Positions 7,610-15,709 of a stretch of DNA of 64,000 bases are shown here, one piece after another. A model generated the notes under the pieces. The model ran no database searches, was not told the origin of the DNA, and was given only the letters and a program-made list of their open reading frames with translations. Location of the stretch: positions 1 to 64,000 of the forward strand of contig CASEZG010000006.1 in the NCBI GenBank assembly GCA_949292375.1, given 5' to 3'. Within the stretch, counting starts at the first letter, position 1. Every line of letters begins with the position of its first letter. The position numbers and the translations under genes were made by a program. Source of the stretch: an uncultured Pseudomonadota bacterium (GTDB taxonomy: Bacteria > Pseudomonadota > Alphaproteobacteria > RF32 > CAG-239).

Positions 7610-8929
7610 TTATTTTGATTTCTTTAGTTCAAATTTACCGAGTTTGCAATAGTCCAGCAAGGGTATCCGAGCAGGGCAGATGTAAGCACAAGAGCCACAT
7701 TCTATGCAGTCTAAGACGTGAAGTTGTTTCATTTCGTGGTAGTCTCCATCTCTGACTTGAGAGGCTATTGCAAAAGGACGCAAACCTACGGGGCATACAT
7801 CGACACATTTGCCGCAACGAATGCAGGCGGTTTCTTCCGGCTTGAATGAATGGTCGTCCTTGAACAACAAGATACCGGAACTGAGCTTGGTTATCGGGGC
7901 ATTGATATTAACGGCTGAGGTTCCCATCATTGGGCCTCCGAAGATAATTTTACCGATTTCTGCCGGATTGCCGTGAACTTTGTTTATGAGATAAGAGGCT
8001 GGAGTACCTACTCTAACCATAAAGTTTGACGGATTTTCCGCGGCATCACCACTGACGGTTACAACGCGTTCAAACAAAGGTTTGTTCTTTTGTACAGCCT
8101 CATAAATAGCATTAACCGTGCCGACATTTTGTACAATGCAACCGACATCTATCGGTAATTTTCCCGATGGAACTTCCCTGCCCGTTATGGCTTCAATCAG
8201 CTGTTTTTCGGCACCTTGCGGATATTTTGTTTGCATAACCTGAACATTGACGCCGACATAGCTTCGGGTTATTTTTCTTAAAGTTTCAATAGCGTGAGGT
8301 TTGTTTTCGTCAACTGCAATTATGGCGTTTTGGATGCCCAGAACTTTGTTTAGAATCTTGGCTCCAACGATGATTTGTTCTGCTTTTTCTACCATTAAGC
8401 GATCATCGGCGGTCAGGTAAGGTTCGCATTCAATGCCGTTGATAATCAGATATTCAACTTTTTTTCCTTCAGGAATGGTTGTTTTTATCGGTGTCGGATA
8501 ACCAGCTCCACCCATACCGACAATTCCAGCCTCGCGGATTTTGGCGATAATCTCTTCCGGCGAAAGAGTGATTTCTCTTACAATATCCGGACTGCGGTCG
8601 ATGCTTTCTTCCCACTCATCGCCTTCAACCTTAACGGTTATCATTTGCTCCAGATAGCCAAATTCTCCTTCAATTTCCTCAACTTTTAAAACCTCGCCGG
8701 AAACAGAAGAATGAACATCAGCTGAAACAACACCATCAGCATCAGCCAAAAGTGTGCCGACTTTGACTTTGTCTCCTTTGCTAACCAATATCTTGGCCGG
8801 ACTTCCGATATGTTGTTTGACCGGAATATAAGCAATTTCCGGTAATCCGGCGTCTTCTATTGGCTTATCTGTTGTGATTTTGTGTTTGTCGGGGTGGATG
8901 CCGCCGATATGAAATGTCTTATTGCTCAT
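7610..8929 (-). CDS. rnfC: Rnf complex NADH-binding subunit RnfC
   Basis: RnfC is the peripheral subunit that binds NAD(H) and FMN and passes electrons through two 4Fe-4S clusters. The N-terminus (FHIGGIHPDKHK) is family-typical, the FMN/NADH loop reads GMGGAGYPTPIK near residues 138-149, and the two ferredoxin motifs CIRCGKCVDVCP and CIECGSCAYICP start at residues 369 and 408. At 439 residues it is the compact form, without the Ala/Lys-rich tail of enterobacterial RsxC. AGAGG precedes the ATG, which overlaps the end of rnfB by 11 bases. Confidence 0.96.
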   Translation of the reverse strand: MSNKTFHIGGIHPDKHKITTDKPIEDAGLPEIAYIPVKQHIGSPAKILVSKGDKVKVGTLLADADGVVSADVHSSVSGEVLKVEEIEGEFGYLEQMITVKVEGDEWEESIDRSPDIVREITLSPEEIIAKIREAGIVGMGGAGYPTPIKTTIPEGKKVEYLIINGIECEPYLTADDRLMVEKAEQIIVGAKILNKVLGIQNAIIAVDENKPHAIETLRKITRSYVGVNVQVMQTKYPQGAEKQLIEAITGREVPSGKLPIDVGCIVQNVGTVNAIYEAVQKNKPLFERVVTVSGDAAENPSNFMVRVGTPASYLINKVHGNPAEIGKIIFGGPMMGTSAVNINAPITKLSSGILLFKDDHSFKPEETACIRCGKCVDVCPVGLRPFAIASQVRDGDYHEMKQLHVLDCIECGSCAYICPARIPLLDYCKLGKFELKKSK

Positions 8930-9767
8930 TTTTTACCTCTGCGGATGATGAACTTTGGGTGCAGATGATGGCTCCTGTCGGGCAGTTTTCGGCTAAACTT
9001 GCGCCAAATTCTTCTGCTGAAACCGTTGCCGGAATGTATGAAAGATTGTTTTCTACCTTAACCGCCTCACAAATCTTACTGCATTTCATACATCCGATGC
9101 AGGCTGCTTTGCAGTTTTTGCGAGCCAGAGCACCTTTCTGTGTGTTGCTACAAGCGACATAAACTCTTACACCGTTGTTTTTGGGTCTGATTTCATATAA
9201 TCCTCTCGGGCAAGTGCGGACACAAGCCCCGCAAGAAGTGCATTTGTTTTCGTCTACGACAGGAATTCCCGTAACTTCATCTATCTTGATTGCTCCGAAA
9301 GGACAAGCTTTTACGCAATCACCAAAGCGCAAACAGCCATTGGGACAACCGCTGCGGCCGACTGAAATGCGGTTGGCCATGCGGCAACTCTTCATCCCTG
9401 TATAAATGACTTTATCCGGCGCATTCTGGCAAGTACCGTTACATTTTAGGACGGCAACACAGGGTTCTTTGACTGCGGCAATATATCCCATCTCTGAGGC
9501 GACTTTATCCATAACAGCTTGTCCGCCAACCGTACAAAACAGCTCCTTGAACTCAGTTTCTGAGCTGTTGGCGCAAGCAACGGCAAAAGCATGACAGCCC
9601 GCTTTGCCGCAAGCCCCGCAATTGGCTCCGGGAAGCAATGCTTCTATTTGTTCTATTTTAGGGTTTTCTTCCACCTTGAATTTTTGGGCGATGAAATATA
9701 AAACAACAGCAGCAAGCAAGGCTGTTCCGCCTAAAATTAGGATGTTTGAAATGATTATGCCGGACAT
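8919..9767 (-). CDS. rnfB: Rnf complex ferredoxin-type subunit RnfB
   Basis: RnfB accepts electrons from ferredoxin on the cytoplasmic face. It has one N-terminal helix, a 4Fe-4S domain (GANCGACGKAGC, Cys50/53/58 plus a later Cys), and a C-terminal double ferredoxin region (GDCVKACP, CTSCGACVRTCP) followed by a further Cys-rich stretch (CIGCMKCSKICE). The start at 9767 is chosen because GGAG lies at the right distance and the membrane helix begins at MSGIIISN; the open frame runs 16 codons further upstream without support. The last bases overlap rnfC. A 97-bp gap to rseC may hold an extra promoter. Confidence 0.95.
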   Translation of the reverse strand: MSGIIISNILILGGTALLAAVVLYFIAQKFKVEENPKIEQIEALLPGANCGACGKAGCHAFAVACANSSETEFKELFCTVGGQAVMDKVASEMGYIAAVKEPCVAVLKCNGTCQNAPDKVIYTGMKSCRMANRISVGRSGCPNGCLRFGDCVKACPFGAIKIDEVTGIPVVDENKCTSCGACVRTCPRGLYEIRPKNNGVRVYVACSNTQKGALARKNCKAACIGCMKCSKICEAVKVENNLSYIPATVSAEEFGASLAENCPTGAIICTQSSSSAEVKNEQ

Positions 9768-9864
9768 TATGAATATTCTCCATTTGCAAAAAACATTGCT
9801 CTCAAAATAGCACATTTTTTATCTAAACAAAGAAAAATATTAGGCTTACACCCAAGTAAAACGT

Positions 9865-10275
9865 TTAGGTTTTGATTTTGAAATTGATTTTTTTTGCGAA
9901 TTTTTGCCGAAAAAGCCAAAGAATAGCGTAATAAGGTAACAAAATGCTCAAGCTGCTTAAAGCGGCAATTGTTTCGTCTCTTGTCAGAAATATTGTTGTT
10001 AAGAGTGCGCTTAAAACTAGTATTAAAGGCAGTATATATGCCCAAAACAGGGCTATCCATCCGCTTGATGAGGATATTTCGATGGTGATATTTTGTCCGA
10101 TTTGATACTGAAAATCTTGCGGCTTAGGAATTTGAAATTTGCGTACTTTGTTTTCAGACATTGAACAATTTTCTTTTAAACTGCAACCCGCACAAGCTGA
10201 GTGGCTTAAAAGTTCAGCGGTTATATATTCTTTATTGATGGCGATTATTGTGGCAGCGTGTTCAATATGGGGCAA
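9865..10275 (-). CDS. rseC: RseC/SoxR-reducing system protein
   Basis: The 136-residue protein matches the RseC family: an N-terminal cytoplasmic part with Cys motif CAGCSLKENC (C28, C31, C37), then two adjacent membrane helices around residues 75-97 and 103-125, and a basic tail. RseC-type proteins occur with Rnf/Rsx operons; in E. coli the Rsx-RseC set keeps SoxR reduced, while in anaerobes the role is less clear. Translation probably starts at a TTG at 10275, with GGAG seven bases upstream inside the end of apbE. It is coupled to apbE (2-bp gap). Confidence 0.85.
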   Translation of the reverse strand: MPHIEHAATIIAINKEYITAELLSHSACAGCSLKENCSMSENKVRKFQIPKPQDFQYQIGQNITIEISSSSGWIALFWAYILPLILVLSALLTTIFLTRDETIAALSSLSILLPYYAILWLFRQKFAKKINFKIKT

Positions 10276-10277
10276 AT

Positions 10278-11291
10278 TTATTCTCCCAGAAGTTTCTTTG
10301 CTTTTTCTGATATGAGTGCTTTTAGGTCGCCGTTATCTTGGCGCACAAACATTATCATTGCCAAGTTGTTATTGTTGGCAAAAGCAAGGGCCTTGTCTTC
10401 ACCCATAGCCATGGCAGCGGTTGCTAAGGCATCTGCATCCATGCAATTTTTGCTTAAGGCTGTTACTGATGTTAGTCCGTGTTTGACAGGGAAGCCTGTT
10501 TGCGGAGAAATGGTATGCGCATATTTCTGGCCTTCTTTATAATAAAAATTACGATAATCTCCGGAGGTGGCTACGGCATAATTTTTCAGAGGAATGATGT
10601 AGGCATTTTCGTGAGTATCATCCGGTCTGATAACACCTATCTTCCAGCCCTTTTCATCTTCGGAACGATTGCCTTTGCCGGCAACCTCTCCGCCGATTTC
10701 AACAACAAAATCTTTGTAGCCGTTTTCTTCCAAAAGGCGGACAATGCTATCAACACCATATCCTTTGGCTATGGCAGACAGGTTAAGATAAGTGTTGTCA
10801 TGTTTCTTTTTGACGCGGGTATAATCCTTATTAAAACTTAGTTTGTCAAAGCCTGTGTATTTCAAAACATCTTTAATTTGTTCTTTGGTTGGGGTGTTTT
10901 GGGGCTTAGATACGCCGAATCCCCATAAATCGACTAGTTTTCCAACAGTCGGGTCAAAATTGCCGTTGCTTAACTTCCATATTTTATGTGCATCTTGTAG
11001 AACCAAAGACATCTCTGCCGATAAATCAATCCATTCATTTGCTTTGGCTTGGTTTATCTTATTTATTTCGGAATCGGGGGCAAAAACAGACATCTTTTGG
11101 CTAACTTCGTCCAGACGTTGTTTTATCTTTTGCGGCAGCATATTATTTTCTTTAGGGGTGCGTATTTTTATGTTGTAATAGGTCCCCATTGTTTCACCGC
11201 TAATGGTTTGATATGGTGTTCCGGAATTATAAAAAAACCAGATAAGTCCGCCAGAAATCAACAATATTGAAAAATTGCGCAAAATTCTCAT
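10278..11291 (-). CDS. apbE: FAD:protein FMN transferase ApbE
   Basis: ApbE attaches FMN through a phosphoester bond to Thr in target proteins; the natural targets here are RnfG and RnfD, encoded downstream in the same operon. Motifs include ETMGTYYNIKI, LSAIAKGYGVD, VEIGGEVAGKG, TSGDYRNFY, HTISPQTGFPV and MDADALATAAMAMG, covering the flavin and Mg-binding sites. The N-terminus has a membrane anchor or signal (residues 7-23) but no lipobox Cys, unlike many lipoprotein ApbEs. At 337 residues it is full length. It is the first gene of the operon; its promoter should lie in the 74 bp shared with the divergent gene at 11366. Confidence 0.93.
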   Translation of the reverse strand: MRILRNFSILLISGGLIWFFYNSGTPYQTISGETMGTYYNIKIRTPKENNMLPQKIKQRLDEVSQKMSVFAPDSEINKINQAKANEWIDLSAEMSLVLQDAHKIWKLSNGNFDPTVGKLVDLWGFGVSKPQNTPTKEQIKDVLKYTGFDKLSFNKDYTRVKKKHDNTYLNLSAIAKGYGVDSIVRLLEENGYKDFVVEIGGEVAGKGNRSEDEKGWKIGVIRPDDTHENAYIIPLKNYAVATSGDYRNFYYKEGQKYAHTISPQTGFPVKHGLTSVTALSKNCMDADALATAAMAMGEDKALAFANNNNLAMIMFVRQDNGDLKALISEKAKKLLGE

Positions 11292-11365
11292 ATTATGTTT
11301 TACACTCGGTTATTTTATTATAAACTAATTATAGTCAGTTTAATCTTTGATGAGGGTATTATACA

Positions 11366-12091
11366 ATGCTTGATAAAATTAAATCAATAAAAAACAATTT
11401 ACATATTTCAGGGACTTTTGAAAAACTCAAAATTAATCAGTTGTCAGAATCTATTTGTGGCTTTGTTAAAAAAGCTTATGCTTTGTTGTATAAGTTTTTT
11501 GACACGCTTGGGAAAAAGTTTGGTAAAAGCGGCATTTCGGCAAATTGGGTGTCAGTTTTTGGTTTTGTTATCGGTATCTTTGCCATTAATTTTTTGGCTA
11601 TGGAAATGTATGGTTATGCCTTGCTTTGCATCTTAATTAATCGCGCTTTTGATGCTTTGGATGGTGCTATTGCCAGACACTCAAAAGTTACGAATTTCGG
11701 CATATTTTTAGATGCTGCTTTGGATTATATTTTCTATGCCGGTGTTATTTTTGGCTTTGCCTTGGCTAACCCTGTTGATAATGCCGTTGCTGCCGGCTTT
11801 CTGCTCTTTGCTTTTACTTCCTCCTCTTGTGCCTTGTTGGCTTATGCTGTTGTGGCATATAAGAACAAATCTCAGGACAAGTTGGAGTTTAACCAATCTC
11901 CCTTTTATCTTGGCGGAATAGCTCAAGGTTTTGAAACTTTTATTGCGTTAGTCATTCTTTGTATTGTTCCGGTATGGTTTATGCCGATTGCGATTATTCT
12001 CGGTGTGTTAAGTTTGGTTAAAGCTCTGAGCGTTATTGCTGCCGCTTATTATAATTTTGTTATTGCTATAAAAGTTAAAAAAGAAAAATAA
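11366..12091 (+). CDS. CDP-alcohol phosphatidyltransferase family protein
   Basis: This integral membrane enzyme class swaps CMP of a CDP-alcohol for another alcohol in phospholipid synthesis. The catalytic motif is visible as DALDGAIAR followed by GIFLDAALDY, giving the D-G-x2-A-R ... G-x3-D-x3-D pattern around residues 91-116. The spacer between AR and G is seven residues, where eight is usual. About six membrane helices follow an N-terminal amphipathic region of 65 residues. The neighbouring LDYIFYAGVIFGFALA matches an uncharacterised alphaproteobacterial branch rather than PgsA or PssA. The ATG follows GAGGG. The acceptor alcohol is unknown. The DsbD-like gene starts 8 bp downstream, so the two form an operon. 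Confidence 0.82.
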   Translation: MLDKIKSIKNNLHISGTFEKLKINQLSESICGFVKKAYALLYKFFDTLGKKFGKSGISANWVSVFGFVIGIFAINFLAMEMYGYALLCILINRAFDALDGAIARHSKVTNFGIFLDAALDYIFYAGVIFGFALANPVDNAVAAGFLLFAFTSSSCALLAYAVVAYKNKSQDKLEFNQSPFYLGGIAQGFETFIALVILCIVPVWFMPIAIILGVLSLVKALSVIAAAYYNFVIAIKVKKEK

Positions 12092-12099
12092 GGGTGACT

Positions 12100-14004
12100 A
12101 TGAAAGTATTCATTCAGGCACTGATTTTGATGTTTTTGTTTATGAGCGGCGAAGCTTCGGCTCTTGTCGTGAAAGGCAGTACGGATAAGGTCGGTGCCTC
12201 TTTGTATACGAATGATGATACAATATCTGCCGGAAAAGATCTTGAGGTTCTTGTACGGTTGGATATGTTTGAAGGTTGGCACACATATTGGCTTAACCCC
12301 GGTGATGCCGGATTAGAAACTCAGATTAAATGGCGGATGCCTGAAAAGTTTGAGGAAAAATCTCTTGAATATTCTGCTCCTCAAAAAATTTTATTTGAAG
12401 AGATGGTGCAATATGGATATGGCGATGTAGCCTATTTGAAAGCTAAAATTAAAACACCGGATGGAAATATTAAAGAAGGTTCCCTGCAAGGTTTTTCGGC
12501 AACGATTTCGTGGTTGGCTTGTAAAGATGTTTGTGTGCCGGAAAGCGTTCGGCTTGATTTTACTCTTCCCTTCTCCTCTCAGACTAAAGTTTCGGCGGAT
12601 TGGACTAAAGAAAACACTGTGGCGCAAAAAACTTTTCCGGCTAAACCGCAGTGGCTTGCTCTTTATGAAATTAAAGATGATAAACTTTTGCTTAACATAG
12701 ATGCTAAGCAATTTGATTTTAGTGAGAATGTTAAACAGATTTTGTTTGTTCCACATCAAAAAGATAAAATATCTAATGTCGTAGCGCAAAAAATAGGTTT
12801 TGACGGCAAAGGTAAGCTTTCTGCAGAGATTTTGCTCGATGACAAGGATATTGATGGTTTGTCTGGAGTTTTATTATTGGTGGGCGAAAATTATAGCCAC
12901 GCCTATGAACTTGTTTTTTCTAAGGGAGAAAATCTGGAAATCTATAAACAGATTAATTATGATGAATTTGGGCTTTTGATGATTATGCTGATGGCTTTTG
13001 TCGGCGGCCTTATCCTTAATCTTATGCCATGTATTTTCCCTATTTTAACCATTAAGGTTATTGCTTTGGCGCAAGGCTCTTATAATCGCTATAAGGCGCG
13101 CATAGAATCGCTATTGTACTTTCTCGGTGTGGTATTTTCTTTTTTCCTGATTGCAACAATTTTGGTTTGGCTGCGTTCAGAGGGAGAGCAAATCGGTTGG
13201 GGATTTCAGCTTCAATCGCCGATTTTTGTCGGAGTTATGATTGTTATATTTTCTATCATCTTCTTAATGTTGTTGGATATTGTAAGTCTGAAAAATCCGT
13301 TTGCCAACAAGGTCGGGCGTATCTCTTTCAAGCGTCAGAAAATTAATGCTTTTATGACGGGCTTTTTTGCCGTGCTTATTGCCAGCCCGTGTACGGGACC
13401 TTTTATGGGAATCGCCATAGGTTATACTTTGTCTAAGCCGATTTATGTTTATTACCCTGTCTTTTTGGCTTTGAGTGTCGGTTATGCCCTGCCCTTCGTT
13501 TTGGCCGGATTGTTTCCAAAATTTGTTCATCGCTTTTTACCCAAACCAGGAAAATGGATGGATATTTTGAAAAAGATTTTCTCCATTCCGGTTTTGTTGA
13601 CTGTTGTGTGGCTGTTTTGGGTGTTGTTTAATCAGGTTAGTGAGCGTAAAGGTGTTTTGCCAAGCGAAATTTTGTGGCAGAAATATAATGCGGCAAAAGT
13701 TGAAAGACTCATTGCTAATGGTGAAAATGTCTTTGTGGATTTCACGGCTAAATGGTGTATTACTTGTTTGGCTAATGAGAAAATTGCTTTGCAATCGGAA
13801 GAGTTTGATGCTTTGGTTAAAAAGCACAAGATTCATACATTTAAGGCTGATTGGACTAATAAAAGTGCGGAAATTGCTCAGGCTTTGGCCTCATACGGGC
13901 GTAACTCCATTCCGCTTTATGTCTATTATGCGGCAGATTCTGCAAAACCAGTTATATTACCGCAATTGCTAACCCCTCAAGTGTTGAAAGATTATATAAA
14001 GTAA
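12100..14004 (+). CDS. DsbD/ScsB-like thiol:disulfide interchange protein
   Basis: The protein carries reducing power from cytoplasmic thioredoxin to the periplasm. It has a signal peptide (cleavage near ASA), an N-terminal DsbD_N-like immunoglobulin-type domain with CKDVC (C141, C145), a membrane domain with the reactive pair LMPC (C311) and SPC (C431), and a C-terminal thioredoxin domain with WCITC (C553, C556). The N-terminal WLACKDVCVPE form points to the ScsB/DipZ-like branch found in alphaproteobacteria rather than to E. coli DsbD. The start is placed at ATG 12100, five bases after AGGG; a GTG at 12094 lies inside that binding site. Targets are unknown. Confidence 0.9.
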   Translation: MKVFIQALILMFLFMSGEASALVVKGSTDKVGASLYTNDDTISAGKDLEVLVRLDMFEGWHTYWLNPGDAGLETQIKWRMPEKFEEKSLEYSAPQKILFEEMVQYGYGDVAYLKAKIKTPDGNIKEGSLQGFSATISWLACKDVCVPESVRLDFTLPFSSQTKVSADWTKENTVAQKTFPAKPQWLALYEIKDDKLLLNIDAKQFDFSENVKQILFVPHQKDKISNVVAQKIGFDGKGKLSAEILLDDKDIDGLSGVLLLVGENYSHAYELVFSKGENLEIYKQINYDEFGLLMIMLMAFVGGLILNLMPCIFPILTIKVIALAQGSYNRYKARIESLLYFLGVVFSFFLIATILVWLRSEGEQIGWGFQLQSPIFVGVMIVIFSIIFLMLLDIVSLKNPFANKVGRISFKRQKINAFMTGFFAVLIASPCTGPFMGIAIGYTLSKPIYVYYPVFLALSVGYALPFVLAGLFPKFVHRFLPKPGKWMDILKKIFSIPVLLTVVWLFWVLFNQVSERKGVLPSEILWQKYNAAKVERLIANGENVFVDFTAKWCITCLANEKIALQSEEFDALVKKHKIHTFKADWTNKSAEIAQALASYGRNSIPLYVYYAADSAKPVILPQLLTPQVLKDYIK

Positions 14005-14006
14005 AA

Positions 14007-14036
14007 GAAAACCGCCTTTTGAGGCGGCTTTCTTAT
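14007..14036. terminator. Terminator between convergent genes
   Basis: The stem CCGCCT/AGGCGG extended by A/T pairs (14007-14032, one mismatch) with a TTTG loop is followed by a T-rich run. It separates the DsbD-like gene ending at 14004 from the minus-strand gene ending at 14039 and can serve both. Confidence 0.85.
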
Positions 14037-14038
14037 TT

Positions 14039-14806
14039 TTATTTTCCAAAAATTCCGATTGATTTAATGCGGTCTTTGACGCCGCCGGTTATGTCTTCAA
14101 GGTTTTTCTCGGCGACTCCTTTTAAGTCGGAAATTTTGCTGTTTACAACAGCATTGGATGCTGTTGTAAGTATCTTTCCGATAATCTTGGATATGCTTGT
14201 CGTAATCGATTCACCTTTTTTGTCTTCACCGATGTTGGTCATGGTAATGGTCGGCAGTTTGACAGAAACAGCTTCTTCCTTACCAACAATCGCATTTATT
14301 TCGCCATCCTTAATACTCAATTTTTTAATGATTACTTTTTTTGATGCGGCTGTGTCTTCGCTCTTGCTTTCTTCGGCTTTGTCTTCTGTTTTTGCGGAAG
14401 ATGATTTTGCTGTGTTTTTCTTGATGTTTTCCTGAATGTCTGTAATATTGTTGCGAGTTAAAGAAAGCATTTCGTAATTAATAATTGGTTTGCTGACCTC
14501 AATATCTTCAATAATAATCGTGTCAGATGTTAGACTTTTGATATCCACTTTAACATAAATGTTGCCAAGCTCAAAAATGTTTTTGGCATCATAGCCTTTG
14601 GGGTTGCCAACCGTAATTTCGCTGATACTTCCCTCGCCGTTGGCAAGACCTAGCTTAAAGCCTTTCAGATTAACATCTGTTCCTGTAATCTCACTTCCGT
14701 ATTTATGAACGATTTTCTGGACGATTGATTCCAATGACGGCGCAAAGAAATATACACCGGCAATGATTACAACCAAAACAGAAAGAAAAATATATCTTTT
14801 CTTCAT
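14039..14806 (-). CDS. AsmA-like single-pass periplasmic protein
   Basis: The 255-residue protein has one N-terminal helix (residues 5-22) and then a beta-rich region with the AsmA-like pattern FAPSLESIVQKIVHKYGSEI, TGTDVNLKGFKLGLANGEGS and LGNIYVKVDIKSL. A low-complexity Lys/Glu/Ser linker spans about residues 130-155. AsmA-family proteins are bridge-like lipid transport or envelope proteins, but this one is much shorter than E. coli AsmA (617) and so holds only the N-terminal module. GGGAG upstream supports the start. It is monocistronic. Role in lipid or envelope homeostasis is inferred from the family only. Confidence 0.75.
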   Translation of the reverse strand: MKKRYIFLSVLVVIIAGVYFFAPSLESIVQKIVHKYGSEITGTDVNLKGFKLGLANGEGSISEITVGNPKGYDAKNIFELGNIYVKVDIKSLTSDTIIIEDIEVSKPIINYEMLSLTRNNITDIQENIKKNTAKSSSAKTEDKAEESKSEDTAASKKVIIKKLSIKDGEINAIVGKEEAVSVKLPTITMTNIGEDKKGESITTSISKIIGKILTTASNAVVNSKISDLKGVAEKNLEDITGGVKDRIKSIGIFGK

Positions 14807-14896
14807 TGTGTTTCTCCCTTTTTGTTAACAGATAGATATAGATTTAACGCAAAATAGGATTTTGTAAAGTATTAACTAAAAGCTTTTTAAAAGCAA

Positions 14897-15275
14897 AAAA
14901 GGTGCAGATTATTTTTGTGCTTAACAAAAACAAAACTGACACCTTTTTCGTATTGGTCGGGAAGCTTTTTATCGGGCTTCGCGTAAACATCTTTGGTTTA
15001 CAGTTTCCGATAATCTTCTTCCCGATATTTCGGTCTTAACGGTAATCTTGGCAAAAGAAGCGATCTTCACAGAGGGCTTCTTCTTTCTAGTGTTTAATTT
15101 AATCACTAACAATCATTTATGTCAGCCATATTTCTTCACAGAAGATGACTGATTAATGGCAAATTGTCATATCATTAAAACCGATATACAACCACTATAA
15201 CTACATCAGACGATATAGATAAATAAACGGAATAAAAGTTGTGGTTGTTATAGTCTAATAATATGACAGATCTAT
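14897..15275 (-). ncRNA. Candidate structured RNA in gene-poor stretch (unassigned)
   Basis: The interval 14807-15411 holds no convincing gene but a series of inverted repeats. Read on the minus strand: TGTCATAT with ATATGACA (outer, 15167-15268); TTAATG with CATTAA; TCAGTCAT with ATGGCTGA enclosing a small hairpin; AAGAAGC with GCTTCTT; and a three-tier hairpin TCGGGAAG/CTTCCCGA, TTATCGG/CCGATAA, GTAAAC/GTTTAC near 14957-15024 with symmetrical internal loops. A G/C-containing stem followed by T6 (14897-14950) could terminate a minus-strand transcript. I could not match it to RNase P RNA, tmRNA, SRP RNA or 6S RNA. Strand and ends are guesses. A 47-codon basic frame without a ribosome binding site overlaps it at 14969-15112. 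Confidence 0.3.
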
Positions 15276-15362
15276 AATTTTTTCGAAGACAACGTAATAC
15301 TTTGTTAATGAAGTGTCAATGTTAAATTATAAAAAAAATGCTCCATATACTGAAAAAAGTTG

Positions 15363-15391
15363 TTGCAATTAAAAAAATTGCGGTTTATATT
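15363..15391 (+). promoter_or_regulatory. Promoter of tRNA-Lys
   Basis: TTGCAA at 15363-15368 and TATATT at 15386-15391 are separated by 17 bases and end 20 bases before the tRNA 5' end, fitting a sigma-70 type promoter. Confidence 0.6.
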
Positions 15392-15411
15392 CCGTTTTGT
15401 TCCATGGTTAT

Positions 15412-15487
15412 GGGTGCGTAGCTCAGTTGGTAGAGCAACTGACTCTTAATCAGTGGGTCTGGGGTTCGAACCCCCACGCGCCTACCA
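15412..15487 (+). tRNA. tRNA-Lys (anticodon CTT)
   Basis: The 76-base gene folds into a full cloverleaf: acceptor GGGTGCG/CGCGCCT, D arm GCTC/GAGC, anticodon stem ACTGA/TCAGT with loop CTCTTAA (anticodon CTT, reading AAG codons), T stem TGGGG/CCCCA with loop TTCGAAC, discriminator A and an encoded CCA end. Two G-U pairs sit in the acceptor stem. A promoter lies upstream and a terminator directly downstream. The last 16 bases recur 238 bp downstream within a longer direct repeat. Confidence 0.97.
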
Positions 15488-15617
15488 TTAGAAAGAGCCT
15501 TCGTTTTTAGACGGAGGCTCTTTTTTGTTTCTTAATATCGGGGTTCGAACCCAAGGGTTCGTCTTGCTCCGTAAGTTTCGCCTTTGGCTCACCAACTTCG
15601 CTTCGGTCACCGGAAAT
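15472..15617. repeat. 146-bp direct repeat, copy 1 (overlaps tRNA 3' end)
   Basis: This copy starts inside the T arm of tRNA-Lys and runs through its terminator into a stretch containing a second GGGGTTCGAACCC-like block. The second copy lies at an offset of exactly 238 bp (15710-15855) and differs by only a few substitutions (for example C/T at 15512 and C/A near 15586). The intervening 92 bp contains a hairpin (GAAAACAAT/ATTGTTTTC). The layout resembles an attachment-site duplication or a local tandem duplication at a tRNA end. Confidence 0.85.
15492..15526 (+). terminator. Terminator of tRNA-Lys
   Basis: A 12-bp stem (AAAGAGCCTTCG with CGGAGGCTCTTT, one G-U) and an 8-base loop ends in T6. 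It starts five bases after the CCA end. An identical-function copy occurs at 15730-15764 within the second repeat. Confidence 0.88.
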
Positions 15618-15709
15618 CTAATGTCCGCTCACTACGGCTTGTGTGCTTCCATAACATTTCCGTCTCCGTCGGCAGAAAACAATTCACAGGATTGTTTTCT
15701 TGCCTCCGG

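Noticed and set aside
4840-9767. Nqr (sodium-pumping NADH:quinone reductase) instead of Rnf
   Set aside because: The set contains RnfB and an RnfC with two ferredoxin motifs and lacks NqrA and NqrF.
12094-12099. GTG 12094 as start of the DsbD-like gene
   Set aside because: The GTG lies inside the AGGG ribosome binding site; ATG 12100 is correctly spaced and begins the signal peptide.
14897-15275. RNase P RNA, tmRNA, SRP RNA or 6S RNA in the gene-poor stretch
   Set aside because: None of the conserved cores I know (for example the RNase P GAGGAAAGTCC block, a TTCGA T-loop with CCA for tmRNA, the GGAAGCAGC-type SRP loop) was found on either strand.
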